Shown: positions 50,098-59,367 of the stretch, in pieces | How the letters are laid out: every line of letters starts with the position of its first letter | Numbering within the stretch: the first letter of the stretch is position 1 | Source: Planctomycetota bacterium | Lineage (GTDB): Bacteria > Planctomycetota > UBA8742 > UBA2392 | Reading direction: 5' to 3' | Assembly (NCBI GenBank): GCA_019636195.1 | Contig: JAHBYA010000018.1 | Span: 1 to 64,000 of the forward strand | Length of the DNA stretch: 64,000 nt | Translations under genes and position numbers: made by a program | Notes under the pieces: generated by a model | What the model saw: the letters and a program-made list of their open reading frames with translations, nothing else | The model's database searches: none | What the model was told of the DNA's origin: nothing

Positions 50098-53021
50098 CAG
50101 TTGCGCCTCCGTTCGCTGAGCCCGCTGTCGAAGATGAAGCGCACGCTTTCAACGTCCCAGGTCGCTTTCGTGCCGCGATAGGCATTCACGAAGAAGCCTG
50201 CGGTCGCGTCGATATCGGTGTTCTTGAGGTCGTTGCGGCACATCGCGTCGCTGCGGTCGATCGGCAGTTCAACCTCAAAGCCGTTGATCAGCGCAAAGTA
50301 CTTCACGTTGCTGCCGTCGTCGGCCAGTTGCCGGCGTATGCCAAGCCGCATGCCCTGCTCGGGATTCAGGGGCACGCCGCCGTACTGCGCGACGTCGATG
50401 TAGCCGAAGGCTTTGGGCCGGTCGGGGTTGGCCGCGTCGTCAGCCTTGAACTCGCGGGTCTCCCAGTACACCCGCAGGTCGGGGTCAATCGCGACGATGA
50501 CCGAGGCCAGCGGGGTGGGCGTGCCGCCGCTGCTGGGCTTGCGGTACTTGGCGATGGTGACGCCGCGGTTCCAGTTGTCGCTGCCGATGCGCACAACCTC
50601 GGCTTCCATGGCTGCAAAGGTTGACTGCGGGCGCTTGATCTCGATGCGCGAGGGCACGTTGGTCTCGTTCTGGTTGATACCCAGCTTCAACCGGCCGCCC
50701 TTAATGCTGGTCGCGCCGAAGAAGCCGGCGTCGGGCTTGGGCGTGCGCGGCACGTTCCAGTTGCCGTAGTAGTTCTCGCGGCTGTCGGTATCGAACTTCT
50801 CGATGTCGAAGTACTGGCGCTGGTTGTCCTCAATGCGGCGCAGCCACTCTTTGGCGTAGGCCAGCGCGCCTGATTTCTGGTAGTCCTGATGCAGCTGCGG
50901 CGTCGCAAAGTGGCGGCGGTCGGCGGCGCGGGCAATGTGATCCTGGAACGCCTGCTTGGCCGCGTTGTGATTGCCCAGCGAGTACAGCGAATACGCATAG
51001 ATATTGTAGCAGGCCAGGTGCGGCACGGTCGCCACCTCCAACTCGCTGGGATTGGTGGGCTTTTGCCCGTCCGCGTACTTCAGAAGCGCGTCAATCAGTT
51101 CCTTGCTCAGGTCCCGCGCCTTGGCCAGGTAGGCCTTGCGCAGCTCTTCACGGTCGGCCGGCACAGCCACCGCGGCCGGCGCGATGTCGGCCAGCCGGGT
51201 GTACAACGTCGCCAGCGTCAGCTTGGTCGCGGGCTGCTGCGGTTGAATCTGGAGTGCGGCGGTAAGGAACGCCGCCGCCTCTTTCATGGGCGGCGTGAGC
51301 TCACCGGCAAAGTCAATCGCCTCGCCGGCTGCGATACGCACCAGCAACGCGCCGCGGATGCGTTCAATGTCGGAAAGCGCGATCTCGGCCATCATCACCA
51401 GCGCAGGGTAAAACTCGGGGTCGAACTTCAGGCAGCGCGACAGGTGGTCCTTGGCAACAACGTAAAAGCCCGCCTTCATGTTCATCTCGGCGGCGGCATA
51501 GTTCAGCAGCACGTGGCGCGGGTTTACGTCCAGCCCTGCCCTGCAGGCCGCCATCGCCTCGCGGAACATGCCCAGCCGCTGGTACAGACGGTACTCGGCA
51601 AGGTGCGCCTCGGCGGAAAGCGGGTCAAGCTTCTTGGCGGCTTCAATGACCGCGAGCACGTCGCCGCGCGGCGTGGCGGGCTTTTCCGGGCGTTGCATGC
51701 GGTACTGGCCGTCGGTCTGCACGTACGTAACCAGCGCGCGCGCCATCAGCGGATTCAGCGGAAACTGGGTGTTGCTGGCTGGGCTGGCGTAGCCCAGCGC
51801 CTCGTTCCACCACGGCAGGGTGCGCACAATGTCGCGGATCTTGTCGAGGTCGGCCTTTTCTTCGCCGCGGCGGGGCAGGTTGCGGTGCAGCAGCATCGCG
51901 CAGTACAGCACGCGGCCGGCGTCCCAGCCCGGCACGCCCTGCGGGATGCGATCCAGCGCCGCGATGGCGGCGTCATAGTCGTGCAGGCTGAACTCGAGTT
52001 CGGCCAGCATCAGCCAGGCGCGGCCCTGCTCGGCTTCCGGCGTGGTTTCCAGCGTCAGGGTGGCGCCGCCCAGCAGCCCCACCAGCTCGGTGATCTCGCG
52101 GCGGGCGTCGGCAAATCGCCTGAGGTCAATGTGGCACTTTGCCAGCAGCCACCGCGCCTCGCTGAAGTTGCGGGCTTGCTCAAGGTACGGGATCGCCGCT
52201 TCGTGCAGTTGCAGGCGCTGCACATAGATACGGCCAGCCGCCAGGCAGAAGCGTTCACGGTCGGGGCTTTCCACGCCTGAGCGCAGCGCGCTGAGGTACG
52301 TGGACAGCTCTGCATCCAGGTTGTTGCGGGAACGATGGAAGTTCGCCAGTTCGTCATAGATGCTGGCAAGCTTGGGGTTGCGGTCGCGGATGTACACGAA
52401 CTGCGACTGGTAAAAAGTCGCAAACTCGTTGCGCTCTTCGGGCGTGAAGCCTTCGGGCTGGTCATCCACGTTCGCGATGATGTCGCGGTGGGCGGCCTCC
52501 CAGTCCGTGACCGCCTTCTGGCGCTCTTCGCCGCTGAACTGGTTGACATAGCCCTCAAAGATATCGACCCACGTCTGCGGGTAGCCCTTGATGGTGACCT
52601 TCTGGGGCGCCACCCAGTACATGCGGCGCCGTTCATCCACCAGGTTCAGCACGCCCGCGCCCTCGATGCGCGGCTGGCGCGGGTTCAGGGCATAGAAGTA
52701 GAAGCGAAAACCCTCCGGGGTTTCCTGCTTCATGAAGCGCTCAAATGCCGTACGCCACAGCGAGACGTTGTAGCGCTTGTCCAGGCCGGTGCGTGGCCAG
52801 CGTTCGGCCTTTAGCGCGAAGTCGGCGTCGGAAGCGCCGGGCAGGTTGCCGCCCGTGCGGTCGGTAATGCGCACGGGGCGCACTTCCCACTCGCGGTTGG
52901 CGCCTTCCACCTGGATCACGAGGTAGCGGCGCGGCTTGTCGGTCAGCTTGAACTGGCCGGCCAGCGGCGCGGCAACGGCGACGGCAAGGGCGGCAAGCAG
53001 GATGCGCGAAAGCAGGTTCAT
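50097..53021 (-). CDS. Exported TPR protein of the pilus/secretion cluster
   Basis: The 974-residue protein has a signal peptide (about 1-20), an N-terminal domain (about 25-180), an extended TPR-type helical region (about 180-680) and a beta-rich C-terminal domain (about 720-970, GDLR-like sandwich with VYWETREFKADDA). It overlaps the pseudopilin start and follows the small membrane protein by six bases. It likely acts as the large scaffold or outer partner of the assembly machine. Confidence 0.75.
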   Translation of the reverse strand: MNLLSRILLAALAVAVAAPLAGQFKLTDKPRRYLVIQVEGANREWEVRPVRITDRTGGNLPGASDADFALKAERWPRTGLDKRYNVSLWRTAFERFMKQETPEGFRFYFYALNPRQPRIEGAGVLNLVDERRRMYWVAPQKVTIKGYPQTWVDIFEGYVNQFSGEERQKAVTDWEAAHRDIIANVDDQPEGFTPEERNEFATFYQSQFVYIRDRNPKLASIYDELANFHRSRNNLDAELSTYLSALRSGVESPDRERFCLAAGRIYVQRLQLHEAAIPYLEQARNFSEARWLLAKCHIDLRRFADARREITELVGLLGGATLTLETTPEAEQGRAWLMLAELEFSLHDYDAAIAALDRIPQGVPGWDAGRVLYCAMLLHRNLPRRGEEKADLDKIRDIVRTLPWWNEALGYASPASNTQFPLNPLMARALVTYVQTDGQYRMQRPEKPATPRGDVLAVIEAAKKLDPLSAEAHLAEYRLYQRLGMFREAMAACRAGLDVNPRHVLLNYAAAEMNMKAGFYVVAKDHLSRCLKFDPEFYPALVMMAEIALSDIERIRGALLVRIAAGEAIDFAGELTPPMKEAAAFLTAALQIQPQQPATKLTLATLYTRLADIAPAAVAVPADREELRKAYLAKARDLSKELIDALLKYADGQKPTNPSELEVATVPHLACYNIYAYSLYSLGNHNAAKQAFQDHIARAADRRHFATPQLHQDYQKSGALAYAKEWLRRIEDNQRQYFDIEKFDTDSRENYYGNWNVPRTPKPDAGFFGATSIKGGRLKLGINQNETNVPSRIEIKRPQSTFAAMEAEVVRIGSDNWNRGVTIAKYRKPSSGGTPTPLASVIVAIDPDLRVYWETREFKADDAANPDRPKAFGYIDVAQYGGVPLNPEQGMRLGIRRQLADDGSNVKYFALINGFEVELPIDRSDAMCRNDLKNTDIDATAGFFVNAYRGTKATWDVESVRFIFDSGLSERRRN

Positions 53022-53027
53022 TCCTGT

Positions 53028-53522
53028 TCATTCCCCCGGCGCCGAAGTGTCTTCACTGCGCAGATCAACGCGGCGGTTGTCACGCGGCACCCACGCGCGC
53101 ACCGTGGCCAGCGAGGGCCGCATGCCCGCGGGCACGTCAAAGTCATCCAGCCCCGAGAAACCGGGGGTCGAAAGCTCAATCGGCGGCAGGCCCTCATAGC
53201 TGGCCTGCGACAGCGACCACGCGCTGGGCCGGGTCGGCGCGTACACGTGGCCATCGTCGTAGAACGGCTTGTTGATCTCGCGCGGGTCGGGCCGCGTGGG
53301 CGTGATCTCGCCCGGCTTCTCAAGCTGGCGCAGGGCGCGCTCGGCGGTGGACTGGTCGGCGCCGGCCGCGGTGATGCTGGCGGCGCGCACCTCAGCGTCG
53401 ATATCGACGATGCCGCCGCCCAGCGGGCGCGCCTTCATGGCGATGCCGATGGTCGCAAGCAGCACGATGCCGAAGAGAATCTTCTCTTTCCATTCATCGA
53501 GGATTCTGAGTGCCTTGTCCAT
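53028..53522 (-). CDS. Small single-span protein of the pilus/secretion cluster
   Basis: The 164-residue protein starts MDKALRILDEWKEKIL, then has one membrane span (about 16-30) and a periplasmic, Pro-rich tail. It may serve the PilP/GspC-like linking role by position, but no sequence motif proves it. ATG 53522 is chosen; the upstream open frame lies in the PilO-like gene. It lies 31 bp after that gene. Confidence 0.7.
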   Translation of the reverse strand: MDKALRILDEWKEKILFGIVLLATIGIAMKARPLGGGIVDIDAEVRAASITAAGADQSTAERALRQLEKPGEITPTRPDPREINKPFYDDGHVYAPTRPSAWSLSQASYEGLPPIELSTPGFSGLDDFDVPAGMRPSLATVRAWVPRDNRRVDLRSEDTSAPGE

Positions 53523-53553
53523 CCCTGCTCCTGCGTCTGCCGTTGCCTGCCCC

Positions 53554-54477
53554 CTACCGGAAGCGGCGGGGCTGGTTGGCCTGCTGCTGTTGCTGCTGTT
53601 GCGTGTCGTCTGCTGGGTAGCTGCTTGCCTCGTTGATCTCGTAGGCCACCAGCAGAATCGTGGCGTCAATCAGCGCGTCCTGCGGTTGCAGCAGGTCGGG
53701 CTTTTCAAACTTGAATTCTTCCACCGCAAGGTAGCAGTTCTTGCGGTCACCCTTCACCGGGCGCTGCATATCCAGCATGAAATTGTACAGCGCCTCTTCG
53801 GTGGCGCGGACGCGGATGCGCAGCCCGGTACCGATCATGAACGGCTGCTGGCCCTGTGCCACCGGCTTTGTGGGCACGCCGCGCTTGTCAAGCTGGTCGT
53901 CCACGGCCCGGAAGTCAAGCTCGCGCAGCTGGTCAACGCGGTTGCGCTCAATGCCCTTGCACACGACGCGCACGATGTCGAGCATTTTCAGGTAGCGTGC
54001 GACGTCGCTGCTCTTTACGTCTTTCTTGTCTTCGGGCACCAGAAAGCCGAAGGCCTTCTTGTCTTCGACATCCTTGGCGAAGTAGCGCTGGTAGCCCAGC
54101 TCGCGCTTCATGTCCAGCAGCAGGCGCTGAAAGTGATCCACCTGGTCGCCGACGTTGGCATTTTCGCCGATGGCCGCCAGCGTGAAGTCGCGGCTGTACT
54201 CAAAGTGCAGCTTCTCGTTGCGCGCCTGGCTTACCTGCTGCCTGGCCTGTGTCTTGTCCTGGATGTAGCGGCCCTGCACGGTCGCGGGCTCACCCTTGAA
54301 CTTGACGGCATCCGCGAACAGTGCGCGGTAGTTGTTGGTGTAAAGCGTTTTGGCCTGCGCCTGCTTGCTGTCCAGCGCCAGCGCCAGCGAGCTGAACTCG
54401 CCGTTGGCCACCACCAGGATCACCAGCAGCACAACCAGCACCGCCGCAAAGCGCGCGTGTTTCTTTACATACTTCAT
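53554..54477 (-). CDS. PilO/GspM-like inner-membrane alignment protein
   Basis: The 307-residue protein has one N-terminal span (about 11-27, FAAVLVVLLVILVVA), a helical stretch and a C-terminal ferredoxin-like fold (LRIRVRATEEALYNFMLDMQRP). It ends in a poly-Gln tail (seven Q). This is the PilO/GspM layout. It starts overlapping the stop of the PilM-PilN fusion and likely dimerises with it. Confidence 0.75.
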   Translation of the reverse strand: MKYVKKHARFAAVLVVLLVILVVANGEFSSLALALDSKQAQAKTLYTNNYRALFADAVKFKGEPATVQGRYIQDKTQARQQVSQARNEKLHFEYSRDFTLAAIGENANVGDQVDHFQRLLLDMKRELGYQRYFAKDVEDKKAFGFLVPEDKKDVKSSDVARYLKMLDIVRVVCKGIERNRVDQLRELDFRAVDDQLDKRGVPTKPVAQGQQPFMIGTGLRIRVRATEEALYNFMLDMQRPVKGDRKNCYLAVEEFKFEKPDLLQPQDALIDATILLVAYEINEASSYPADDTQQQQQQQANQPRRFR

Positions 54478-56141
54478 TTCGCGGCCTCCATCGCGGTCAC
54501 GTCCAGTTCAACGGTGTGGACCACATCCAGCCCCTCGGCAGCCGCGTTGTCACGGGCGGTGCCGGGGATGACCTTGCTGACGCCCTTCAGGCGCGTAAGC
54601 ACGTCGCGCAACTGGCTGTTGACCTGGTTGGGGTCGGCGCCGGGCAGGCGCTCAATGAAGAACTCCATCTTCAGGCGCGTGACGGGCTTGAAATCCTTGG
54701 CGCCGCCTGGGTTGTTGGTGTCGGTTGTCAGCTCGGCCGACTTGATGCGCACCGAGTCCGGCCGCACGCGGCTGAACTCAAGCAGCACCTGCGTGGCGAC
54801 GCGCCCCGGCCCCGGCGCAAGGATGCTGGCCTCGGCGCGTTTTTCGGCGCGTTCCTGCCCCTTTTCGTACGCCACGATCTCGGCGCTGGCGCTTGAGTAG
54901 CGGCCGATCGGCCCCTGCTGCGACTTTTTCAGGTACTCGTCGGCTTCACTGGTGCTGCGGCTGCTGAGCAGGTACAGCGGCAGGATCACCGCCAGCACCA
55001 GCGCGGCGGCCAGGTACAGGTACATTGAATGGTTCAGGAACTCGCGGCGGCGCCGCACGCTGGCAGGCAGGAACTCGGCGCGCTCGGCCTTGCCGTCGGC
55101 ATCCAGCGCCGCAAGCCCGATCGCCAGCGCCAGCGCGGGCCGATACGCCTGGGCGGTTTCCATGCTGGTGCCATCCAGGCCTTCCGTGCTGACGTTGGCC
55201 AGCGGGTCAAAGACCTCCACGGTCTTGCGCACCCGGTTCATCATCAGCTCGCGCAGGCCGGGGATGGCGGCCCCGCTGCCCGAAAGCACGATCTTGCGCA
55301 CGTCCATCTTGGGTGCGCGCATCGCCGCCTTGGCGACCAGGATTGTGCCCATCACCTGCTGGAACAGCCGGGCGGCAACTTCCTGGCCGCCCTGCACGCC
55401 CCGGTCGTTGCTTAAGTTGTCCGCCGCAATGCTCGGGCGCAGGTCAATCTGCCGGAACAGCACCTGCCGCACCGCATCGCGGTCGCCGCCGTATTCGGGG
55501 ACCAGCCGCGAGATGAAGTCGTTGACACCGATCGACAGCGTGCGCGCATACATCAGCTGCCCTTCGCGCACGAGAATCACATCCGTGTGGTCGTCGCCGA
55601 TGTTGGCGTGCATCGTGACGTAGTCGCCCTCAAGGTCGCCCGACACGCGGTACGCCTGGTACAGCGCCACACAGCCGGGGATCAGCGGCCCGCTTTCGAG
55701 CCCTGCCGCCGCCAGACTGTTGGCGTAGTGGTCGATCACTTCTTCGCGGGCCAGCGCAACGTGGATGGCCGGGGCGTAGTCAAAGTCGTTGCCGGTGACG
55801 TAGTCGGCCAGAATCTTGCCGCCTTCGCCCGCAATCTCGTCCGCTTCAACCTTCACGGACATTTCAATGTGCTTGGGGTTGGTCGTGGCGAGCGGCGCAA
55901 AGCGGTAGTACACGTCCTTGCCCGGCACCAGCGTCGCAGGCCGGCCGCCCTTGATGGTTCTGCCTTTCAGGGCGCCCCAGGTGGTGCCCAACGGCGCGCC
56001 CGCCGCAGCGTCGGGCCGCTGGTCAGGGTCGGCGACGAAGCCGGGCAGCGCCAGGCAATTGCGCAACTTCCAGCCGCCGCCGCTGCGCGAGACATTGGCG
56101 TACAGCGAGATGTTGCTGCTGATGTCCAGGCCGTTGCCCAT
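54474..56141 (-). CDS. PilM-PilN fusion (GspL-like)
   Basis: The 555-residue protein joins an actin-like PilM domain (about 1-370, GLDISSNISLYANV, HANIGDDHTDVILVREGQLMYAR, IVLSGSGAAIPGL) to a membrane span (about 375-395, YLAAALVLAVILPLYLL) and a PilN-like periplasmic domain. In type IV pili PilM and PilN are separate; in type II systems GspL is one chain. ATG 56141 has AAGGGAAG upstream. It overlaps the PilO-like gene and follows the FHA protein by ten bases. Confidence 0.82.
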   Translation of the reverse strand: MGNGLDISSNISLYANVSRSGGGWKLRNCLALPGFVADPDQRPDAAAGAPLGTTWGALKGRTIKGGRPATLVPGKDVYYRFAPLATTNPKHIEMSVKVEADEIAGEGGKILADYVTGNDFDYAPAIHVALAREEVIDHYANSLAAAGLESGPLIPGCVALYQAYRVSGDLEGDYVTMHANIGDDHTDVILVREGQLMYARTLSIGVNDFISRLVPEYGGDRDAVRQVLFRQIDLRPSIAADNLSNDRGVQGGQEVAARLFQQVMGTILVAKAAMRAPKMDVRKIVLSGSGAAIPGLRELMMNRVRKTVEVFDPLANVSTEGLDGTSMETAQAYRPALALAIGLAALDADGKAERAEFLPASVRRRREFLNHSMYLYLAAALVLAVILPLYLLSSRSTSEADEYLKKSQQGPIGRYSSASAEIVAYEKGQERAEKRAEASILAPGPGRVATQVLLEFSRVRPDSVRIKSAELTTDTNNPGGAKDFKPVTRLKMEFFIERLPGADPNQVNSQLRDVLTRLKGVSKVIPGTARDNAAAEGLDVVHTVELDVTAMEAAK

Positions 56142-56151
56142 CACACTTCCC

Positions 56152-59100
56152 TTAGCCGTCTTCCGGCAGCCCCGCGGGCAGCTTTGCCTCAAGGGCCTGA
56201 AGCCGCCGCGCAAGCTGGCTCTCGCGGTCCATCCACATCGAGGGCGGCGTCTCCGCCGATACCGGCAGGTCGCGCAGCCAGCGCTTCTGTTCTTCGGTGA
56301 GCAGCAGGGTCAGCAGCCGGCTGCGCACCAGCTTGATCAGCGCGCGTGCCTGCAGCGCATTGTCCTGCGCGATCTTTTTCAGGTTCTGCTTGTCGAACAC
56401 CGCAGCCTCGTTCAGCAGGATCTCGGCGACGTCGGCCAGCCGCTCCTTGGCTTCAATGCCGCGCAGGCAGCGGGGGTAGCGGTTCACCACCGTCTCAAGC
56501 TTCAGCATGCCCTGCACGTGCTGGCCGCTTTGCAGAAAGTCGATCGCGCTTACAAAGAAGGGCTCGCTGTCGCGCTGCTCAATTTCCACTTCCAGCAGGA
56601 ACAGGCTTTTGCGTGCGCGGTCTGCCAGCTCATTGAAGTCGTTGGCCACAACCGCCAGCTGGGCCAGCGCTTCACGCGCCTTCTTGCCCGTTTCCTTGCT
56701 GCGGCGGTTCATGCCCCGGCCGTCGAGGTTTGTCATGAGCTGGCCCACGGCCTCAGTCCATGCGGCGGAGTTGCCGCGCAGGCTGTCGGCGGTGCTGATC
56801 GCCTCCTGCATGGCGCTGCGGTACAACTGCTCGTTGCGGGTGAGCGCCGGGACGTTGATGGCGTCGCGCAGTTCAATCAGGCGCAGGCGGTAGTGCTTGC
56901 TGGCGGCGTCCACCGCCTCGGCGGCAGCGGCAATCGCAGCCTGGTTGTACGTGAACTCCAGCAGGATGCGCAGCGCGCGGTTCACGCGCTCAATCTGCGT
57001 CTCGCCGGGTGCGACCGAGCTTACCAGCGCAACCTCGCGCGACAGCTCGTCGCGGTCGCGACCGGGCACAAACGTCAGGTTCAGCGCGTTGGCCTGCTGC
57101 ACCAGCAGCTCGCGCCCGCCGCCGGCCTGTGTCGCCCACGCGCGGGCATTGGGTGACTCCAGCGCGTTGCCGGTGCCGGTGTCCGCAGAAAGAACGCGCC
57201 CGATTGTGCCGCGCTCGGCGGCGCCGACTTCTTCGCTGTACGCGACGGGCAGCGTGCCGCCCGGCTCAAACCGGACCAGCTCGCCGGGGGCCCACGCGGG
57301 CGTGGCAAGCGCGCTGAAGCTGACGAAGCGGCTGGCCTTGGACATGTCGCTTGTGGCGGTGGGCTCAAGGCGCGCGCTGAACGTGGCGCCGGCGTCTTTG
57401 CCGCCAAGGGTGAGGATCAGCTTGATGTCAGAGCCCGCCAGCGGGTCAAAGTAGTGAAAGCTGCCCTGGATCTCGTTGCCGGCAACGGCCAGTGAAGGCG
57501 CCTCGACCAGCATCTGCAGCGGGTCCAGCGGGTCTTCGCGGCCCTCGGCGTAATACAGCAGCGCGCGGCCGCCGCGCATCAGCTTGCCTTCGGGGCCGGA
57601 AAGCTCGATGTCGCCGCTGGACGAAAGCTCCCACGTCAGGCCGGTTGGTGAAGTCACGCTTTGCGCGGTCATGCGCGGCTGCGCGCTGTCGTCGGCCTCG
57701 ACGCTGACTTCGTCAAAGGTAACGCTGCCGGGCGTGCCGCTGATGCCGACCGCCACGCAAAAGGCGCGCGCGCCGGCAGGCGCACGGGCCGACGCCACCA
57801 GCTCAGTCCATTCCTTCATGCCGGTTCTGGCCACCAGCGGCGAAATCGCCATCGGCTCGCGCTCGCGCGGGTGCGCAAGCCACCACACCTGCACCACCGC
57901 CGTGCCAAGCCGGTCATTGCCGAACTCCGGGTTCATCGCCCAGACGCTTACCTTCACGCCCGCCGACTTCAGTTCCATGGCGTCGCTGACCGCAACGCTG
58001 ACGCGGTTGCCCGGCGTGAAGCGACCGATCTGCAGGCAGTACTGCCCGCCCAGCGCGCCTTCAACCAGGTTGAAGTTGTCCGTGCCGCTGACCGAGTAGC
58101 GCCAACCGCGCGGAAAGCCGCTGTCGTCGCGGTCGTCAAAGCTGGGGTTGGAGCTCAATAGACCGCCCGGCCGCGAAGGCGGGTATGCGCCCGGCCCGCC
58201 GCCGCCCGTGCCGCTGTCGGTGGTCGTGAGCTTCCAGGCGCCGAAGATGATGGCGCCGGCCACAGCCACCACCATCAGCACTTCTGCGACCGCAAACACG
58301 GTGCCGCCGCCGCCCGTGAACTTCACGCGCTGGGTCAGCGCAGCCATGTCGTGCTGGCTGGCCTCGCGCAGGTCGGCTTCGCTGGCCTCGCCGACGGGCG
58401 CTGCCGCGTCGTCATCCAGTTCGGACGTGTCTTCCTTGCTTTCTTCCTTGCGGGCCTGCTCAAGGCGCTTGCGGACGTCAGTACCTGCCAGCTTGGGCGC
58501 GGTCTGGCCGCTGCTTTGTTCCGGCTTGCCGTGAAGCTGAAACTTGAAGACCTGGCTGCCCAGCACGACCTTCATGCCCGGCTTGAGCGTGACCGGGCCG
58601 GTGATTTTCGTGCCGTTGACGACGACACCGTTGGTGCTGCCGAGGTCTTCAATCACGAAGTCAACGCCCACGCGGCGGATGCGCGCATGGTAGCCGCTGG
58701 ACTTGCCGTCGTTCTCAAGACACAGCTGGTTATCGTGCTTGCGCCCGATGTTGTACGGGTCGTGCGTAATCGGGTGAATCTTGTCGGCGAGGCTGCCGGT
58801 GACCAGCACCAGCGCAGCCGGTGCAACCACGGTGCGCGTGCTGTCGGCGCTGCTGGGGCCCGGGGCCACGGGCTCGTCCGGCTCATCCAGTTGCAGGCCT
58901 GAACCGCGGGTACTGTTGACGCCGGCCATGACGGTGTTGCCGCCGGGGCCCGTCTCTTCGAACAGCATATCGACGGTGCCGATAGTAATGACGTCGCCGG
59001 CCTTAATCATGGCCTGCTGCACGCGGCGGCCGTTCAAAAACGTGCCGTTCTGGGACCCAAGGTCCACTACCGACCACGCTTCGTCACGCAGCTCGAACCG

Positions 59101-59229
59101 GCAGTGCGCCCGCGAAAGGCGCGTGTCCTTGACCACCACGTTGGCGTGCTTTTCCGAACGACCGACCGTGACAGCATCCTGCATGTCAACCGGGGCGTGC
59201 TCGTTCTTTTTGAAGACGATTCGGGGCAT
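56152..59229 (-). CDS. Double-FHA single-span protein
   Basis: The 1025-residue protein has two FHA domains: residues 19-91 (GRSEKHANVVV, SRAHCRFE, DLGSQNGTFLNG) and about 140-232 (IGRKHDNQL, DLGSTNGVVVNG). In the second FHA domain the usual SRxH is replaced by SSGYH. A coiled-coil linker leads to one span (311-335), then a large periplasmic part with a carbohydrate-binding-like domain (about 360-500) and helices. FHA domains bind phospho-Thr peptides. The protein could pass a kinase signal to the assembly machine. Start and frame are clean. Confidence 0.88.
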   Translation of the reverse strand: MPRIVFKKNEHAPVDMQDAVTVGRSEKHANVVVKDTRLSRAHCRFELRDEAWSVVDLGSQNGTFLNGRRVQQAMIKAGDVITIGTVDMLFEETGPGGNTVMAGVNSTRGSGLQLDEPDEPVAPGPSSADSTRTVVAPAALVLVTGSLADKIHPITHDPYNIGRKHDNQLCLENDGKSSGYHARIRRVGVDFVIEDLGSTNGVVVNGTKITGPVTLKPGMKVVLGSQVFKFQLHGKPEQSSGQTAPKLAGTDVRKRLEQARKEESKEDTSELDDDAAAPVGEASEADLREASQHDMAALTQRVKFTGGGGTVFAVAEVLMVVAVAGAIIFGAWKLTTTDSGTGGGGPGAYPPSRPGGLLSSNPSFDDRDDSGFPRGWRYSVSGTDNFNLVEGALGGQYCLQIGRFTPGNRVSVAVSDAMELKSAGVKVSVWAMNPEFGNDRLGTAVVQVWWLAHPREREPMAISPLVARTGMKEWTELVASARAPAGARAFCVAVGISGTPGSVTFDEVSVEADDSAQPRMTAQSVTSPTGLTWELSSSGDIELSGPEGKLMRGGRALLYYAEGREDPLDPLQMLVEAPSLAVAGNEIQGSFHYFDPLAGSDIKLILTLGGKDAGATFSARLEPTATSDMSKASRFVSFSALATPAWAPGELVRFEPGGTLPVAYSEEVGAAERGTIGRVLSADTGTGNALESPNARAWATQAGGGRELLVQQANALNLTFVPGRDRDELSREVALVSSVAPGETQIERVNRALRILLEFTYNQAAIAAAAEAVDAASKHYRLRLIELRDAINVPALTRNEQLYRSAMQEAISTADSLRGNSAAWTEAVGQLMTNLDGRGMNRRSKETGKKAREALAQLAVVANDFNELADRARKSLFLLEVEIEQRDSEPFFVSAIDFLQSGQHVQGMLKLETVVNRYPRCLRGIEAKERLADVAEILLNEAAVFDKQNLKKIAQDNALQARALIKLVRSRLLTLLLTEEQKRWLRDLPVSAETPPSMWMDRESQLARRLQALEAKLPAGLPEDG

Positions 59230-59279
59230 TCTACGCTACGTGGTCAAGCCGGGGGACAACCCGGAGTTTAGCCCCCTCA

Positions 59280-59299
59280 GCCATCCATACAAGGATGGC
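59280..59299 (-). terminator. Hairpin between the cyclase and FHA genes
   Basis: A 7-bp stem (59280-59286 with 59293-59299) with an ATACAA loop lies in the 138-bp gap. A U-run is lacking, so it may attenuate rather than fully stop the operon. Confidence 0.45.
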
Positions 59300-59367
59300 C
59301 AACTGAACCTCATTGCAAAAGAGGGGGTACGCGGAAGATTCAACCCAATCCGCGAAGGCAGGTTGCG